Of a stretch of DNA of 64,000 nucleotides, positions 46,101 through 58,900 are shown in pieces (position 1 is the stretch's first letter; each line of letters opens with the position of its first letter). Origin of the DNA: Biomphalaria glabrata. Taxonomy: Eukaryota > Mollusca > Gastropoda > Planorbidae. The notes below the pieces were generated by a model. The model saw only the letters and a list, made by a program, of their open reading frames with translations. It was not told where the DNA came from and ran no database searches. The DNA is taken from the NCBI RefSeq assembly GCF_947242115.1, contig NC_074725.1, positions 19,262,398-19,326,397 of the forward strand. Direction: 5' to 3'. The position numbers and the translations under genes are program-made.

Positions 46101-49100
46101 GTACTTCCGAAAGGGGAGAGGACAAATTTGTCCCGACTTCCCCATGAGTTTAGACTTGTATATGTCCCTTAGTGTTGTCTATGTTACAAGTCTGGCCTGA
46201 ACATTAGAACCTTACGGGCTGAAATGGATAGAAACAAGCACACTCTATATCACCCAAAAATGTATAGGTTATTTCCCTTTTTCGATATTTAAAAAAAGAA
46301 AGAAAGAAAACATTAATATATATATATACATATTAATTGACTAACTGGTTAATTTTTTTAAAGCAAAGTTTCAACTTGATCCGTGAATAGGTGTGGGAGA
46401 AATAACGTATTCAAACCTTTTACCAGAAAGACAGACAGACAGAGTGAGTTAATATTTCGCAAAAAAAAAAAAAAATACCATTGCCAGTAATGAATATCAC
46501 ATCGTTGGGTACAATCAATGATAAATAAATACAAGGTTACAAAGACAGTTTGTGTGGAAACACAAACTCAAAATCGGCCCCCGAAGTGGTCCACCCAGGC
46601 AGGTAAAAAGGCAGGTTTCAATATTTTCAGAAAAGACATCAGAATGAAATTCTATCAAAGACAAATGACAGAGAAGAAAGGAGACAGAAGGTTGACAGAT
46701 CCTGTGTGGTGCCCCAGCGGCCCAGCAGACCAAAGGATAGGTGAAAGTGAATGTGAAGTTAGATGTGAACCTGGCCTAACTGATGTCTTATAATAAATAT
46801 CTAATTGATCTAATTGTTTTGTAAGGGTCAATCTCTTATTCAAATCCTCAAGAAAAAAACATTTCCGTAAAAAAAATAATTTTTCTTTGGTTGAATGTTC
46901 TACGGCTGTGATACAGTGGTGCAGTTCACGCGATAATATGTAAAACTACTTATTAATTGTTGTTTTAGATTCTGTCTAACTTATATGCATACTAAATAGA
47001 TTTTTTCTCTTTAAAAAAAATAGTTAACATTTTTTTATGTAAATGTAGTAGTTAGTATGACAGAACTTACTTAACTTTGCAATACAAATGAAAAAAAAAT
47101 TTTTTAACAAAAAATATAAAACCATTTGCATAAAATGGGTTAAACATATGGTACATAGCTATCTCCCCTACTAAAGAGCTCCTGTGTTTGTTACAATTAA
47201 TAGTGAATAGTTGTAAAAGTGGTGTATTTTTATGAAAAATCTTCTTGCATAGATAATATTTAAATTAGATGGTTCATTTTCGGAAAAGAAAAAAGTAGCC
47301 GTTGCATCATAACTTTGAATGATCTAAAATATCATGATGTCCGATTTTCATTTTCTCTTCTAGTTTCTGAGATCTAAACGGGACGGACGGACGGACAGAC
47401 AGGCCACACAAAACTAATAGCGTCTTTTCCCCTTTCGGAGGCCGCCAAAAATATATAGATCTAGTAACCAACACAAAATGTATTTCTGTCGGGAGTTTTA
47501 AATAATTATAACCAATTCCTATATTCACTGGGAGAAAAAAACTAGATTAAAATGGTAGACTTATAAGCTATAAAAAAATATATATAAAAGGCGATATTAC
47601 CTTAGGTAAAAGCCGAATGTTTTCTAAGTTTATAATTTCCTCTCCTCGTCTTTCCACTGCATCTAAACATTGACATTTAGATTTTGGATTGACATTTAGA
47701 TTTTGATCTAATTTAAAACATTTTTAAACTAAAAATGTATTATTTGAAACATTAGAAAAAATATTTATTAAAAAATTTTAATCTATGGCTTTTTTCCCAT
47801 GTGGCCTTCAACAAAATTTCAGACGTCATTGCAAATTAGCGATTTAAAAAAAGATTAATCGTCTTAATCTTAATTGACTTCACAGTTCTGTTCTTCCTAT
47901 TGATTCTTATTGAAAATGTTCAAACATGGAGACGAATCCATAAATAGAAAACGTTTTGGTGTATCCGGTGTACAGAATAGCGGAGCGTGTTCTAAAGCAA
48001 AGTGAAAAGATCATTCCTGTGCACTTTTTAGCCCTGCAGAATCAAAGTTGTTAGCTCTAGCTATAGTAGCTTTTGTTTAGTTGGCAACAGTGAAGTCCTT
48101 GACCTGGTTTAGCTTCTCGTGAAAATCTCCAACATTGACATTGTTTAAAGTTTTTGTACTGAATCCACGGTATAAATTTATAACTCTTAATCGAATAGAT
48201 CTATATAATGTAGAAATTTCCAATCCATGTCATTTATTGTCTCCATTAAAGGTGAGTAGAGAATTTCGAAAAAAAAACACTTATACCCCCCCCCCCAACA
48301 TACACACACATTCAAGGCCGTATTTAGACTGATAAGGTTCTAAGTTCTTTGAAATATGAGGCACTTTATAAATCCAACCCACACACAACATAAGGCAAAT
48401 TTTCTTTTTCGACATGATTGAAAATATTCCTTGAACCTTATTAGAAAGTGGGGGCCCTAAGCTATATCTTGTGTTGCCTGTAGGTCACAATGCACATAGT
48501 ACATAATTCTAGTAGTGACTATATTATTTTCTATCAAATTAAAAAAATAAATTATGTAAACTAAATTAATCTAATTAATCTTTCGCAATTAAAAAAAATT
48601 AATTAAACTTTTCAGCTCCTGTAAAAAAAAAATACAAGCGAAACATAAAAACAAAATTACTTTAAAAAACTAAAGCTTATATAGGGGGAAGCATTTCACA
48701 TGTACAACTATATCTCTCAATAATGTATAATTTATTTCCCTTATATAGAAAATAAATTGACTAATTAGTTAACTTTTTAATTGATTCGTATTTGATTTTG
48801 AATTGATTGTGAAACGTTTCAACTCGACCCGAAAATAGATGTGAGAGAAATAATGTGTACAATTATCTAAGGGGATATTAACAGACAGAAAGAGTGAGTC
48901 ATAATAAGCTCTGTAAAAATACCACCTAACTCTGAACTCAGTTGTCACACTAGTCATAGTGTCTTAAATTAAATGTTTTCAAACTAGTAACTCTATTTAT
49001 TAGTCCTCGGCATCGGCATCTGCATTACTTACTCGTAAAAAATTTGTCATAGGTCGATACTTCATTGACCGCACCTCTGGAGGAGCTCACTAGGGCATCT

Positions 49101-49319
49101 TTCTTTTCTGGTTGACCTTTCGCCCCAAATATATATTTGTCTGCTGGTTCTATTTCTGCTAACAGCGTTGTTTTTTTCTCATACAGTTTCTAAAGGACAT
49201 AAAGAAAAAAGAGAAACATTTATTTTAAGCTTATTTCAAAACATAGAAGAAAAGATTTCCTGGAAACGTAGGCTACTCTAGTGTATGTTTCTATGGCACT
49301 TTAACACACACACACACAC

Positions 49320-49363
<44 letters not shown>

Positions 49364-52300
49364 TGGGTGTTTACGTGTCTTAGTGCGTTTTTTTTAAAAA
49401 TAGGAAATAGAAAATGCAATGATAAGATAATGAAGGAAACCAAAAAACTCCTAGGCATTGTTAGAAAGTGGACGTTGGAAGAATCAAGAGAAGTGCAAAC
49501 AGACTGCAGACAGAACTGAAACCAAAGGCTAATGGACTCACTTGCCGAATGCATAAATTTGTTTGTAACAGAAATATACTAAATGTCTTGGATCTATAAT
49601 GTCTACGTAATTCAAAGAAGACTCGAAGATGTGGGCTGGGAAATGAACGTGATTGCAAGAAGATTTAAAGATAAAGTCTAAAAGCAGGTGAGAAAGTAAG
49701 AGAGAGAAATAGAGAGAGATTAAAAGATAGAGAGAGAGAGAAAAAAAGAGATAAAAAGAGAAAGAGAGAGAGGAACAGAGATAGAGAGAGAAAGAAATAA
49801 AAAGAGAGAAAAAGAGAGTGTAGAAAGAGAGAGAGAGAAAAAAGAGAGAGAGAAAGAGCGAGAGAAAAAAGTGAGAGAGAGCGCGAAAAAATGAAAGAGA
49901 GAGAAAGAGAGAAAGAAAAAGAAAAAAAGAGAGCAGGAAAGAGAAAGAAAGAAAAAATGAAAGAGAGAGAGAGCGAAAGAGAGAGAGCAATAGAAAGAGA
50001 AAAAGAGAGAAAGAGACAGAGAGCAAGAAAGCAAGAGAGAAAGAAAGAAAGAAAGCAGCAGAAAGAAAGAGAGAAAATGAAAGCGAGAGAGACAGAGAGA
50101 AAGAGAGAGAGAGGGGAAGAGAGAAAAGGAAAGAGAGAAAGAGCAAAGAGACAGAGAAAAAGAGTGAAAGAGAGAAAGAAAGAGAATATGATAGCAGGAC
50201 ACAGAGAAAAAGAGAGAAACAGAAAGAAAGACAGAAAGAGAAAGAGGGAAAAAGAGAAAAAAAAGAAGAGAAAGAGAGAGCATAAGAGAGAGAAAGTAAT
50301 AATGGCAGAGAGAGAGAGAGAGAGAGACATAAATAGAAAAAGATAAAGAGATATTGAAAAAAACTACTGATTACAAGAGAGACTCAAAGATATAGACATA
50401 AATGTCATTTCAATGAAAATCAACGTGACAGCGATTCCAAGAACTGTTCTAACCTAGTCAAATGAAACGTTTTTAGTTTTCTCATTTGTCATTGGGTTAA
50501 ATGAAGATGACTTGAAACTGAAATAAAATGTAAACTTAAACAAAGTTATGAGTAAAGTTCAACAAGACACAAACTGGAATAAGAAAGGTGAAAGTTGCAA
50601 ATGACGCAATGTGCGTTCCTTGTATTTCTTTCTTGATACAAACGTTATTAGGTTTTATTCTGACTCGGTAAATTATGGCTGAAGTATTTATATTTTAATT
50701 TAGCTAACCCTAATCCTTCACCTTCACCTATCCCTTAGTCTGCTGGACCATTGGGGCACCATACAAGATCTGTTGACCTTCTTTCTCCATTCCTCTTTGT
50801 CTTTTGCCTTGGATAGACTCTCTTTCAATGACATCCCCCTCCTACGTATCACGTACAAAGACCCACATCCCAAACGAAGAGATTAGAAGCAGGATTAATA
50901 TCGTGATTGGATCCCACGATGACCTGCTAACTACTGTCAAAAACTAAGACTCTATGGCCATATCACAAGGTCTTCAGGGCTTGCAAAGACCTTCCTTCAG
51001 GTCACAGTACCAGGAAAAAGAAAGACAGAAAGCGACAGGAAGATAACCCAAATCCTAACCTAAAAAAAAATAATAATATTCCTAATGTAATCCCTCAAAA
51101 CAATATCTAAAACTAATCCTAAACACTATTCGTAACCTTACCTGCAAAGTGATGTTATTAAAGAAATTATCCATCCTAAATACATAGGCAGCTTCTTTGA
51201 GTGGGTGTAAAGTTAACGCGTTCATTTCAGCTTTCCCGAGTTTCTTTTTGAATGAACTGTTGGGCTCATCCAGTTCTTGGTAGTTTTGATAGAACAAATC
51301 CTTCATCTGAAATACCAAAGTAGAACAATTCTTGTCTTTTCATTTCTGTTGGAGATTTTCATCTATGACGCAGAACTATAAATAGCTATCTTTTTGGTGT
51401 ATCCGGCGCACAGAATGTAGTGTTAATTATCTCTAGTGGAACATCTATTTAATAGAGATCTAGTCGAACATCTATTTGATACAAATCTAGTGGGACATCT
51501 AAAGTTCCCTTTTCAGACCTTGTGGTCTATAGGGCAGATGATTTAAAGGTCATCTGATTCTGTGGCCTACAGTTAACGAGGGTGTCATGTGGCCAGCACA
51601 ACCACCAACCACCTTTACTTTTCCCTAACTAATGTCAGGTACCCATTAGAGCTGGGTGGACTCAGAGGTGCCCAAAGATCCCGAAATTAAAAAATCCCAG
51701 TCTTCACCAGGATTCGAACCCAGGACCCCCGGTTCAGAAACCAAGCGCTTTACAGCTCAGCCACCGCGGCTCCCAAGGTTCCGCAAGGTTGTCATTGCCG
51801 GAAGTGGTAATGGATGTAAGCACTCACTACTATAAAATGCTTCCTAATGGCATGCGTCTCAAATAGCCTCTGACAATCAGTCCAACTCCTCGCCTTCACG
51901 TGTTGCTCAGATATTGAGTCCGGCGCAACTGTTCTCACTATCGGGAGAAGGGGCAAAGGTGGGGAGCTCGTTAACCATGGCTGGGTACCCACCTAGGAGA
52001 AGGAAAACTCTGAATTCAAACCTCTGTTGCCTTGCAGCTATACCCAATCATGGGAAAGGCTTCGGGAGTCAACCCTGAGGAAAAATCAGGAGCTGGCGAC
52101 CCTAAGGGAGTTTGCAGCACCCAGTGATACACCCTGGCAGAATCTGCGAAACCGGTGACCCCAAACTATATCGGCAGTGCCATTCCTTTGGATACATCAG
52201 CTGCGTGGAGAGGGGGGGACTGGTGTCTAGGCAACATCGTTTCGACCACAGCTAATGCCCAGGCATTCATCTTATCATTAGATGATCCATAGTCACTTCG

Positions 52301-53083
52301 AGACTGGAGGAGGTTATAGTAATAGTAGTAGAAGTGGGACATCTATTTGACAAAGATCTAGTGGAACATCTATTTGATAAAGATATAGTGGAACATCTAT
52401 TTAATATAGATCTAGTGGAACATCTATTTGATAAAGATCTAGTGGAAGATCTATTTGATAAAGATCTAGTGGAAGATCTATTTGATAAAGATCTAGTGGA
52501 ACATCTATTTGATAAAGATCTAGTTGAACATCTATTTAATAAAGATCTAGTGGAACATCTATTTGATAAAGATCTAGTGGAACATCTATTTGATAGAGAT
52601 CTAGTGGAACATCTATTCGATAGAGATCTTGTGGAACATCTATTTGATAAAGATCTAGTGGAACATCTATTTGATAAAGATCTAGTGGAACATCTATTTA
52701 ATATAGATCTAGTGGAACATCTATTTGATAAATATCTAGTGGAACATCTATTTAATATAGATCTAGTGGAACATCTATTTGATAGAGATCTAGTGGAATA
52801 TCTATTTGATAGAGATCTAGTGGAACATCTATTTGATAAAGATCTAGTGGAACATCTATTTAATATAGATCTAGTGGAACATCTATTTGAGAAAAGTGTT
52901 GAGATCTTCCTTCTGTAGTTCTCTTGTATAATCAAAAAGGATGTACACATGAAAACAAAATTGAAGAAAGTAGCCTACAATAGGCCAATCTATGAACAAT
53001 ATTAGAGTTTCATCTCTTACAGTTAAATTAGCACTTACAATTTAAAAGATTGTTTAAGCGGTGTATAAATCTTCTTTGATAGG

Positions 53084-53141
<58 letters not shown>

Positions 53142-55916
53142 CAATACTTTCGTAGCAATACTTCAATTAGTTTATCAACACTTTTGTATACAGTATCAAT
53201 ACTTCAATTAGTCTATCAATACTTTCGTATACAGTATCAATACTTCAATTAGTTTATCAATACTTCCGAGTTGTTGACCGACTCACCTGAAAGGCCAGAG
53301 TGCACTGTACCCCTGTGTTGATGGTGATACACCTACCCAGCTCTGTGTCCTCGTGACCGGTCACTGTAACCTTCAGACACTCTTGAAGACCAGGGGCTAC
53401 GCCTGTCACAACTTTCCGGCTCATGATGACGCCAGGCCCGCCCATGCAGAAGGAGCCTGCGAGGCCAAGCTTACCTAAGGAATAAAAACACAGTTGCCCC
53501 TTTTAATAGCTGGTGTGGGTGTGAGCGGGCTTAAACAGATTTCACTTTTATTGAACTATTAATGAGCTCTATATTTTCTTGATATTTTAAAATTGCACAT
53601 ATGGGAGGGGGGAGAACGGTGTAACTAGAAGTTATAGACTTTGTAACGATTTAATTTTTTTTAATGCTACCATAAACAAGCGGCGAAGTCGAAGGTTGCA
53701 AAAAGATCTCAAAGAAACTCAGACCTTATGCTAATCGAACAGAATTATACCCAACCTACTCGTGAAGGGCTACCTGGTCGTCTCCGTGGTCCCGGGTTCG
53801 AACCCTACCGCCGGCACTTCCTGACCATTTGTGGGAGGTTTGGGCTAGGATGTAATGATCTTGAATTCTGAAGGAAATTCCGAAACATGTAAGAACGTCG
53901 TACTACACGTGGACCTCAAAGCCATCTCCGTGAACACAGACAATAAGATTGAACTCATATTTGATTGCAATGGAGATTTGGGATAGTCGAGAAAGTTGAG
54001 CCGAGACCAATTGTTGTAGACCAGGATCACGTCACAGATCACGTCACAGATCACGTCACATATCAAAGTTGAGGCCTTCTTTAACGGGTGGTCTCAGTTG
54101 AGCTGAGGCTCTTGAAACTCGAGTTCAGCAAAAGCTCCCTTCCCTTCCTCCGACCTGGCTGAAGAGGTCCAAGCAGATGTCTATATATCACATCTCTATT
54201 GCCAGTGATTCGAAAACCCAATAGAGATAGAGACGAGGCCGAAGACCGAGTACACCGGAGACTTCCGTCTTCTTCCTTCATTTTACTAAACTAACCGTGC
54301 GCGCTCGTCATTAATGAATCGGCCTTTTGATGGAGCATGATTGAGCTCTCTTTCAATCCCCGATATGTGCTACGTACCCCAACGGGAGTCTTATATTGCT
54401 ATACTATTGGCCTAATTGTTTTCTTCTACGACCGCTTCTAGCCACTGTGAGGCTGGGTAGCACAGCCAGGGTTACAATTGAGAAGCTTAAGTGCTGGTGT
54501 CTCAATGTAAATTTAGGGTTAAGCTTTGCAAAAAAAGTCAAACCATTTTAAGCATCCTACTCGCTAGAATTTCTTAGGCCATTGATATGACTATTTTAAA
54601 CTTTTATTTATGAAAAACGACTTTCGTAATCTTGTACATCTTTGTTGATTTCTGTTAATAAAATACACGCATGAGACCACATGGACATCTACTTCCAAAA
54701 ACAAAACAAAAAATGGGCGAAAAGATTACAAACGGTTTTATCTGAGTTGGCATGGCAAAATACGCAGCTGGGTCTCTTAGTGTACCGTGATTGTACCGTG
54801 ATAGTTAAAAGGCTGGATCAATTCAATTTTTGACTGCTGGTTAGAAAAAATCGTAAAACAGAGTTACACACATTTATTTTCTCGGGTTTTCTTAACATTC
54901 GCATCGCAGCAATTTAATTAGTCTCTCACTCCATCTGTCTGTCAGCTGGTACAGATTTTGAATGTGAATCTGTAATGTCTCCCACTTCCCGCTCTAGTAC
55001 AGATTTTGAATTTGAATATGTAATGTCTCCCACTTCCCGCTCTGGGATTAAGTTAAAAATTTGCACGATTATTCATTGTCCATATAAGAACACATGAATC
55101 GAAAAATAAAAAATAGCCATTTTATCAATTAATTAGTGGTAACTAATGTATTTATTTGTTTTTGTGATATACGAAAAGGGACAAAAATCATACAGTTTTT
55201 AGAGATATGGCTGTAAATGTGTGGGTCTTACCCTTATCCAAACTTTTTAAATTGTTTTTTTTTTTTTGCTTGTTTTTAACACTATGACCTGACCTGGGCG
55301 TGTACAATCGAGACTAATCATTATAGAAGGCCTCAGCACTGACCTGCAACGTCGCAGACCTTTAACATGGCAACGAGCTATTGGTCTCCACTGCCCACAG
55401 GTTGCCACTCTGCAAGTCAGTGTTCAGGCCTTCTATGACTATTGGTCTCGTTACAACCGATCCAGGTGTACAAAAGTGACATTGAGAAGAACTGAAGCAT
55501 GACACAGTCACGTGACACCACTATCTACCTATTCGAGTCTTCAGAAACACGGCGGTGAGAAGAATAACTGGATTCAACTAGACAGTCCAATTAAAAGAAA
55601 AATAAAACAGGTTACTGATAACAAAAGTGAAAAAAAAAAGGATTTCCTTTTTATTCAATAGAATGCTAAAGTGACATTTGAAAAGTTGTTTGTTTTTTTA
55701 AAGAGAATTCCTCGTATAACACTTTTATCCGGGTGCTTAAACTGGGAACTAAAGAAAACTCTATTTCTCATACAAGTGAAATATATTCATTTTGACAGTA
55801 TACTGTGACTATCTCCTGGTCGGCATTAATTTTTTTTTTGGTGGAGTGGGGTGAAAGAGAGAAAGAGAGAGAGAGAGAGAGGGAGAAAAAGAGAGAGAGA
55901 GAGAGAGAAAGAGAGG

Positions 55917-55990
<74 letters not shown>

Positions 55991-58900
55991 ACGTGTCAAA
56001 AACAAAAAAAAAATTTAATAGAAAATGTGAAAGTCTGTCAATCATGGCCCAAACTTTATTTAGTCCTATGTATAATTTAGTCCCATGTCTAATTTAGCCC
56101 TATGTGTAATTTGGGCATGTATGTTATTTAGGCCTACATGTAATTTAATCCTTTATGTAATATATGCCTATGCGTATGCTTATATATATATATAATTAGG
56201 GCCTGTATGTAATTTAGGCTTAAATGTAATTTAGGCCTATATATAATTTATGCCTATATGTAATTAGGGCCTGTATGTAATATAGGCCTATGTGTAATTT
56301 ACGCTCATATGTAATTTAGGTCTATATGTAATTTAGGCTTCTATGTAATTTACGTCTATATGTAATTGGAGCAACTATAATAGTCTATATAATGTATGCC
56401 TATATGCAGCGCTTTTTTGTAAAAAAAAAAATAGGTGCCGGTACTCAGTGATTAGGTGCCGGTACTCAGTGATTAGGTGCCGGTACTCAGTAGTTGACTG
56501 CCTAACGTTTAACTACTAAAAATTAATAATATACGTTAAAATACAAAAAAAGTCATAATTTCTTTCAAAAAGGTAACCGGTACGCCGTACTGGTGCGTAC
56601 CGTCACAAAAAAAAAGCCCTGCCTATATGTAATTAGGGCCAAAATTTAATTTGGACCTATATATAATTTAGGCTTACATGTAATTTAGATCTATATGTAA
56701 TTTAAGCCTATATCTTAAATAATTTAAATGTATTTCTTAGACAGTAGAAATTAGAAATAGAGTAAGGTTAAAAATAAGCACCACCAACAGGTTTTCAGCT
56801 GGACACCATCAAACAAAGCCAAAATCTGGGAGGAACTGAACTCGGTCGTTAGTGTTCTTTACGGCTTCGATGTCAAGACGGCTTACTCTCGTTTCTAAAC
56901 ACTTTTAACATCTGCCGTCCAACTGTCGCAGACTTTATGTTCATTACTCGGTCGTTGATTTGGAGCTCCAAACATCTAGTACAACTAAAGCATTGTCGGC
57001 GTATTATATTCTTAATGTAGATCTATGCAGAAGCTCACGTGAAATAGTTATCATTCAAACAGGATAGAACTCAGAAAAAAAAAAACGTCTTACGGTCTTG
57101 GTCTCTCAATAGTTCCTCTGCTTCATCTTCCACACTTACTTTCACAACGACAGAGCTTCTCAGGATTTCATCAGTATCTCTTCAGCTTACACAACCAAAC
57201 CATCCACCCACCTTCAGTCGTGGTGACATCAGAAACACGCGCGCAAACACACACATTCAATAACACTTTAACTAGCTAGATTCGTTTTGTCTGGCAGTTC
57301 CGACATAGTTAGACAAGAATGACAGACAAAGTCTGGATGTTTTCCGACTTTTTTGTAACAATTACTTTAAAATAAAACAAGTTTTTTTTTTCAACAATTG
57401 AATTTAAATGAAACCCTTGCATTGAAGTCAAGTAACCTATATATGGCTCCTTCTGTCTCGGAAGACAATGGATGCGCCCAGATGAGTCACTGGCTTTGAT
57501 TTCGTCTTGAGTTCAGCCTACTTGTCATTTCACACAGCCCAATAGAATTGTATAACTTTGACCAAAAATAGCGGCATTTCTTTATCGACTCAGTCGACAT
57601 TTATCGAGTCAAAATATTTTTCCAATACCTTACATAGGTCTTATATATGTCAGGGTGTTTATGGCAAAATGTCTAGATCTAGAACTGACAATTTAAGACA
57701 AGCAAGACAGCTGTCTTGTGCAATCACTTGTCGCACATTTTTTTACGACTATCGTAAACTGAGCTATCAGCATAAAGCCCAGAGCAACTTGAACGTTGCG
57801 TTTGTGTGTGCGTGTCAAATTTGTTTTTCCAGGATTTGAGATGACAATTTAAACGCAATTCAAAGAGGAAACAATACACTATTTTCTGCACTACGAAGCG
57901 GACGATATATCTAGTTTTACGGCGGTATAATAACCTTCATCTGCAAGAATACTTGACAATGTCAGTGTGTATGTGTCAGACCAGAGTGTCTTAACTTTTT
58001 TGTTTGGTCTCCGCTGGTCGGATACAACAAAACTGGGAGGTCACAGACAGTTTCGCCGTTATAGGGGGCCTCCACATTTCAAAAATATATAATTTTTGGG
58101 TAAGGGTTAGGGGTTAACAAAATGTGTATATTAAATGTAAGAAAGTAAGGAAAACGAGACGCACTTTTTTTAAAAGTTCCCCTGTCAGAGCTTGCGATAT
58201 ATAGGTCAGATGATGTAAAGGTCATCTGATTCTGTGGCCCACGGTTAAACAGGGGCTTCCCACAAAAATCCTGCCCACGGTTAACGAGGGTGTCATGTGG
58301 CTAGCACAGCGACCAACAGCCTTTACTTTTCCCAAACTTTTCCCCAGCTAATGTCAAATACCAATTAGACTTGGGTGGACTCAGAGGCGCCCTTAGGAAT
58401 TTTGAAATTAAAAATACCAGTCTTCATCAGGATTCGAACCCCTAGTTCGGAAGCCAAGCGCTTTATCACTCGTCCACCGCGCCTCCAGACTAAATTTACA
58501 AGTACGCTATTTCGTTCTTCATAAATATGATTTTAAATTTCTTCACTGTAGTAAATGTATTATAATTGTAGTAAATGTATTATAATTGTAGTAAATGTAT
58601 TATAATTGTAGTAAATGTATTATAATTGTAGTAAATGTATTATAATTGTAATAAATGTATTATAATTGTAGCAAATGTATTATAATTGTAGTAAATGTAT
58701 TATAATTGTAGTAAATGTATTATAATTGTAGTGAATGTATTATAATGGTAGTAAATGTATTATACTGAAGAATTGATGTTAGTATGGGCCTCATGGGCGT
58801 AGCAAGGGGGGGGGGTTCTTGGGGTTCAACCCCCCCCCCCCATTCCCGAAATGAAATCCCCCCCCCCCCCCGAATGGGGGATCTGAATTCAGTAATTGAT

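Noticed and set aside
49538-50346. Open frames of 151-221 codons on both strands
   Set aside because: They lie in the polypurine tract and translate to Ser/Leu/Phe or Lys/Glu/Arg runs in all frames, a composition effect.
52267-52950. 227- and 194-codon frames of a repeat protein
   Set aside because: Produced by a 27-bp minisatellite whose unit is a multiple of three; both strands are open and no splice or start context supports a gene.
57558-57839. 93-codon plus-strand frame in the large intron of chondroitin synthase
   Set aside because: No known motif, no repeat or splice support; most likely chance.
58549-58765. CRISPR-like or replication-origin iteron array
   Set aside because: Head-to-tail 20-bp AT-rich minisatellite without spacers; animal nuclear DNA.
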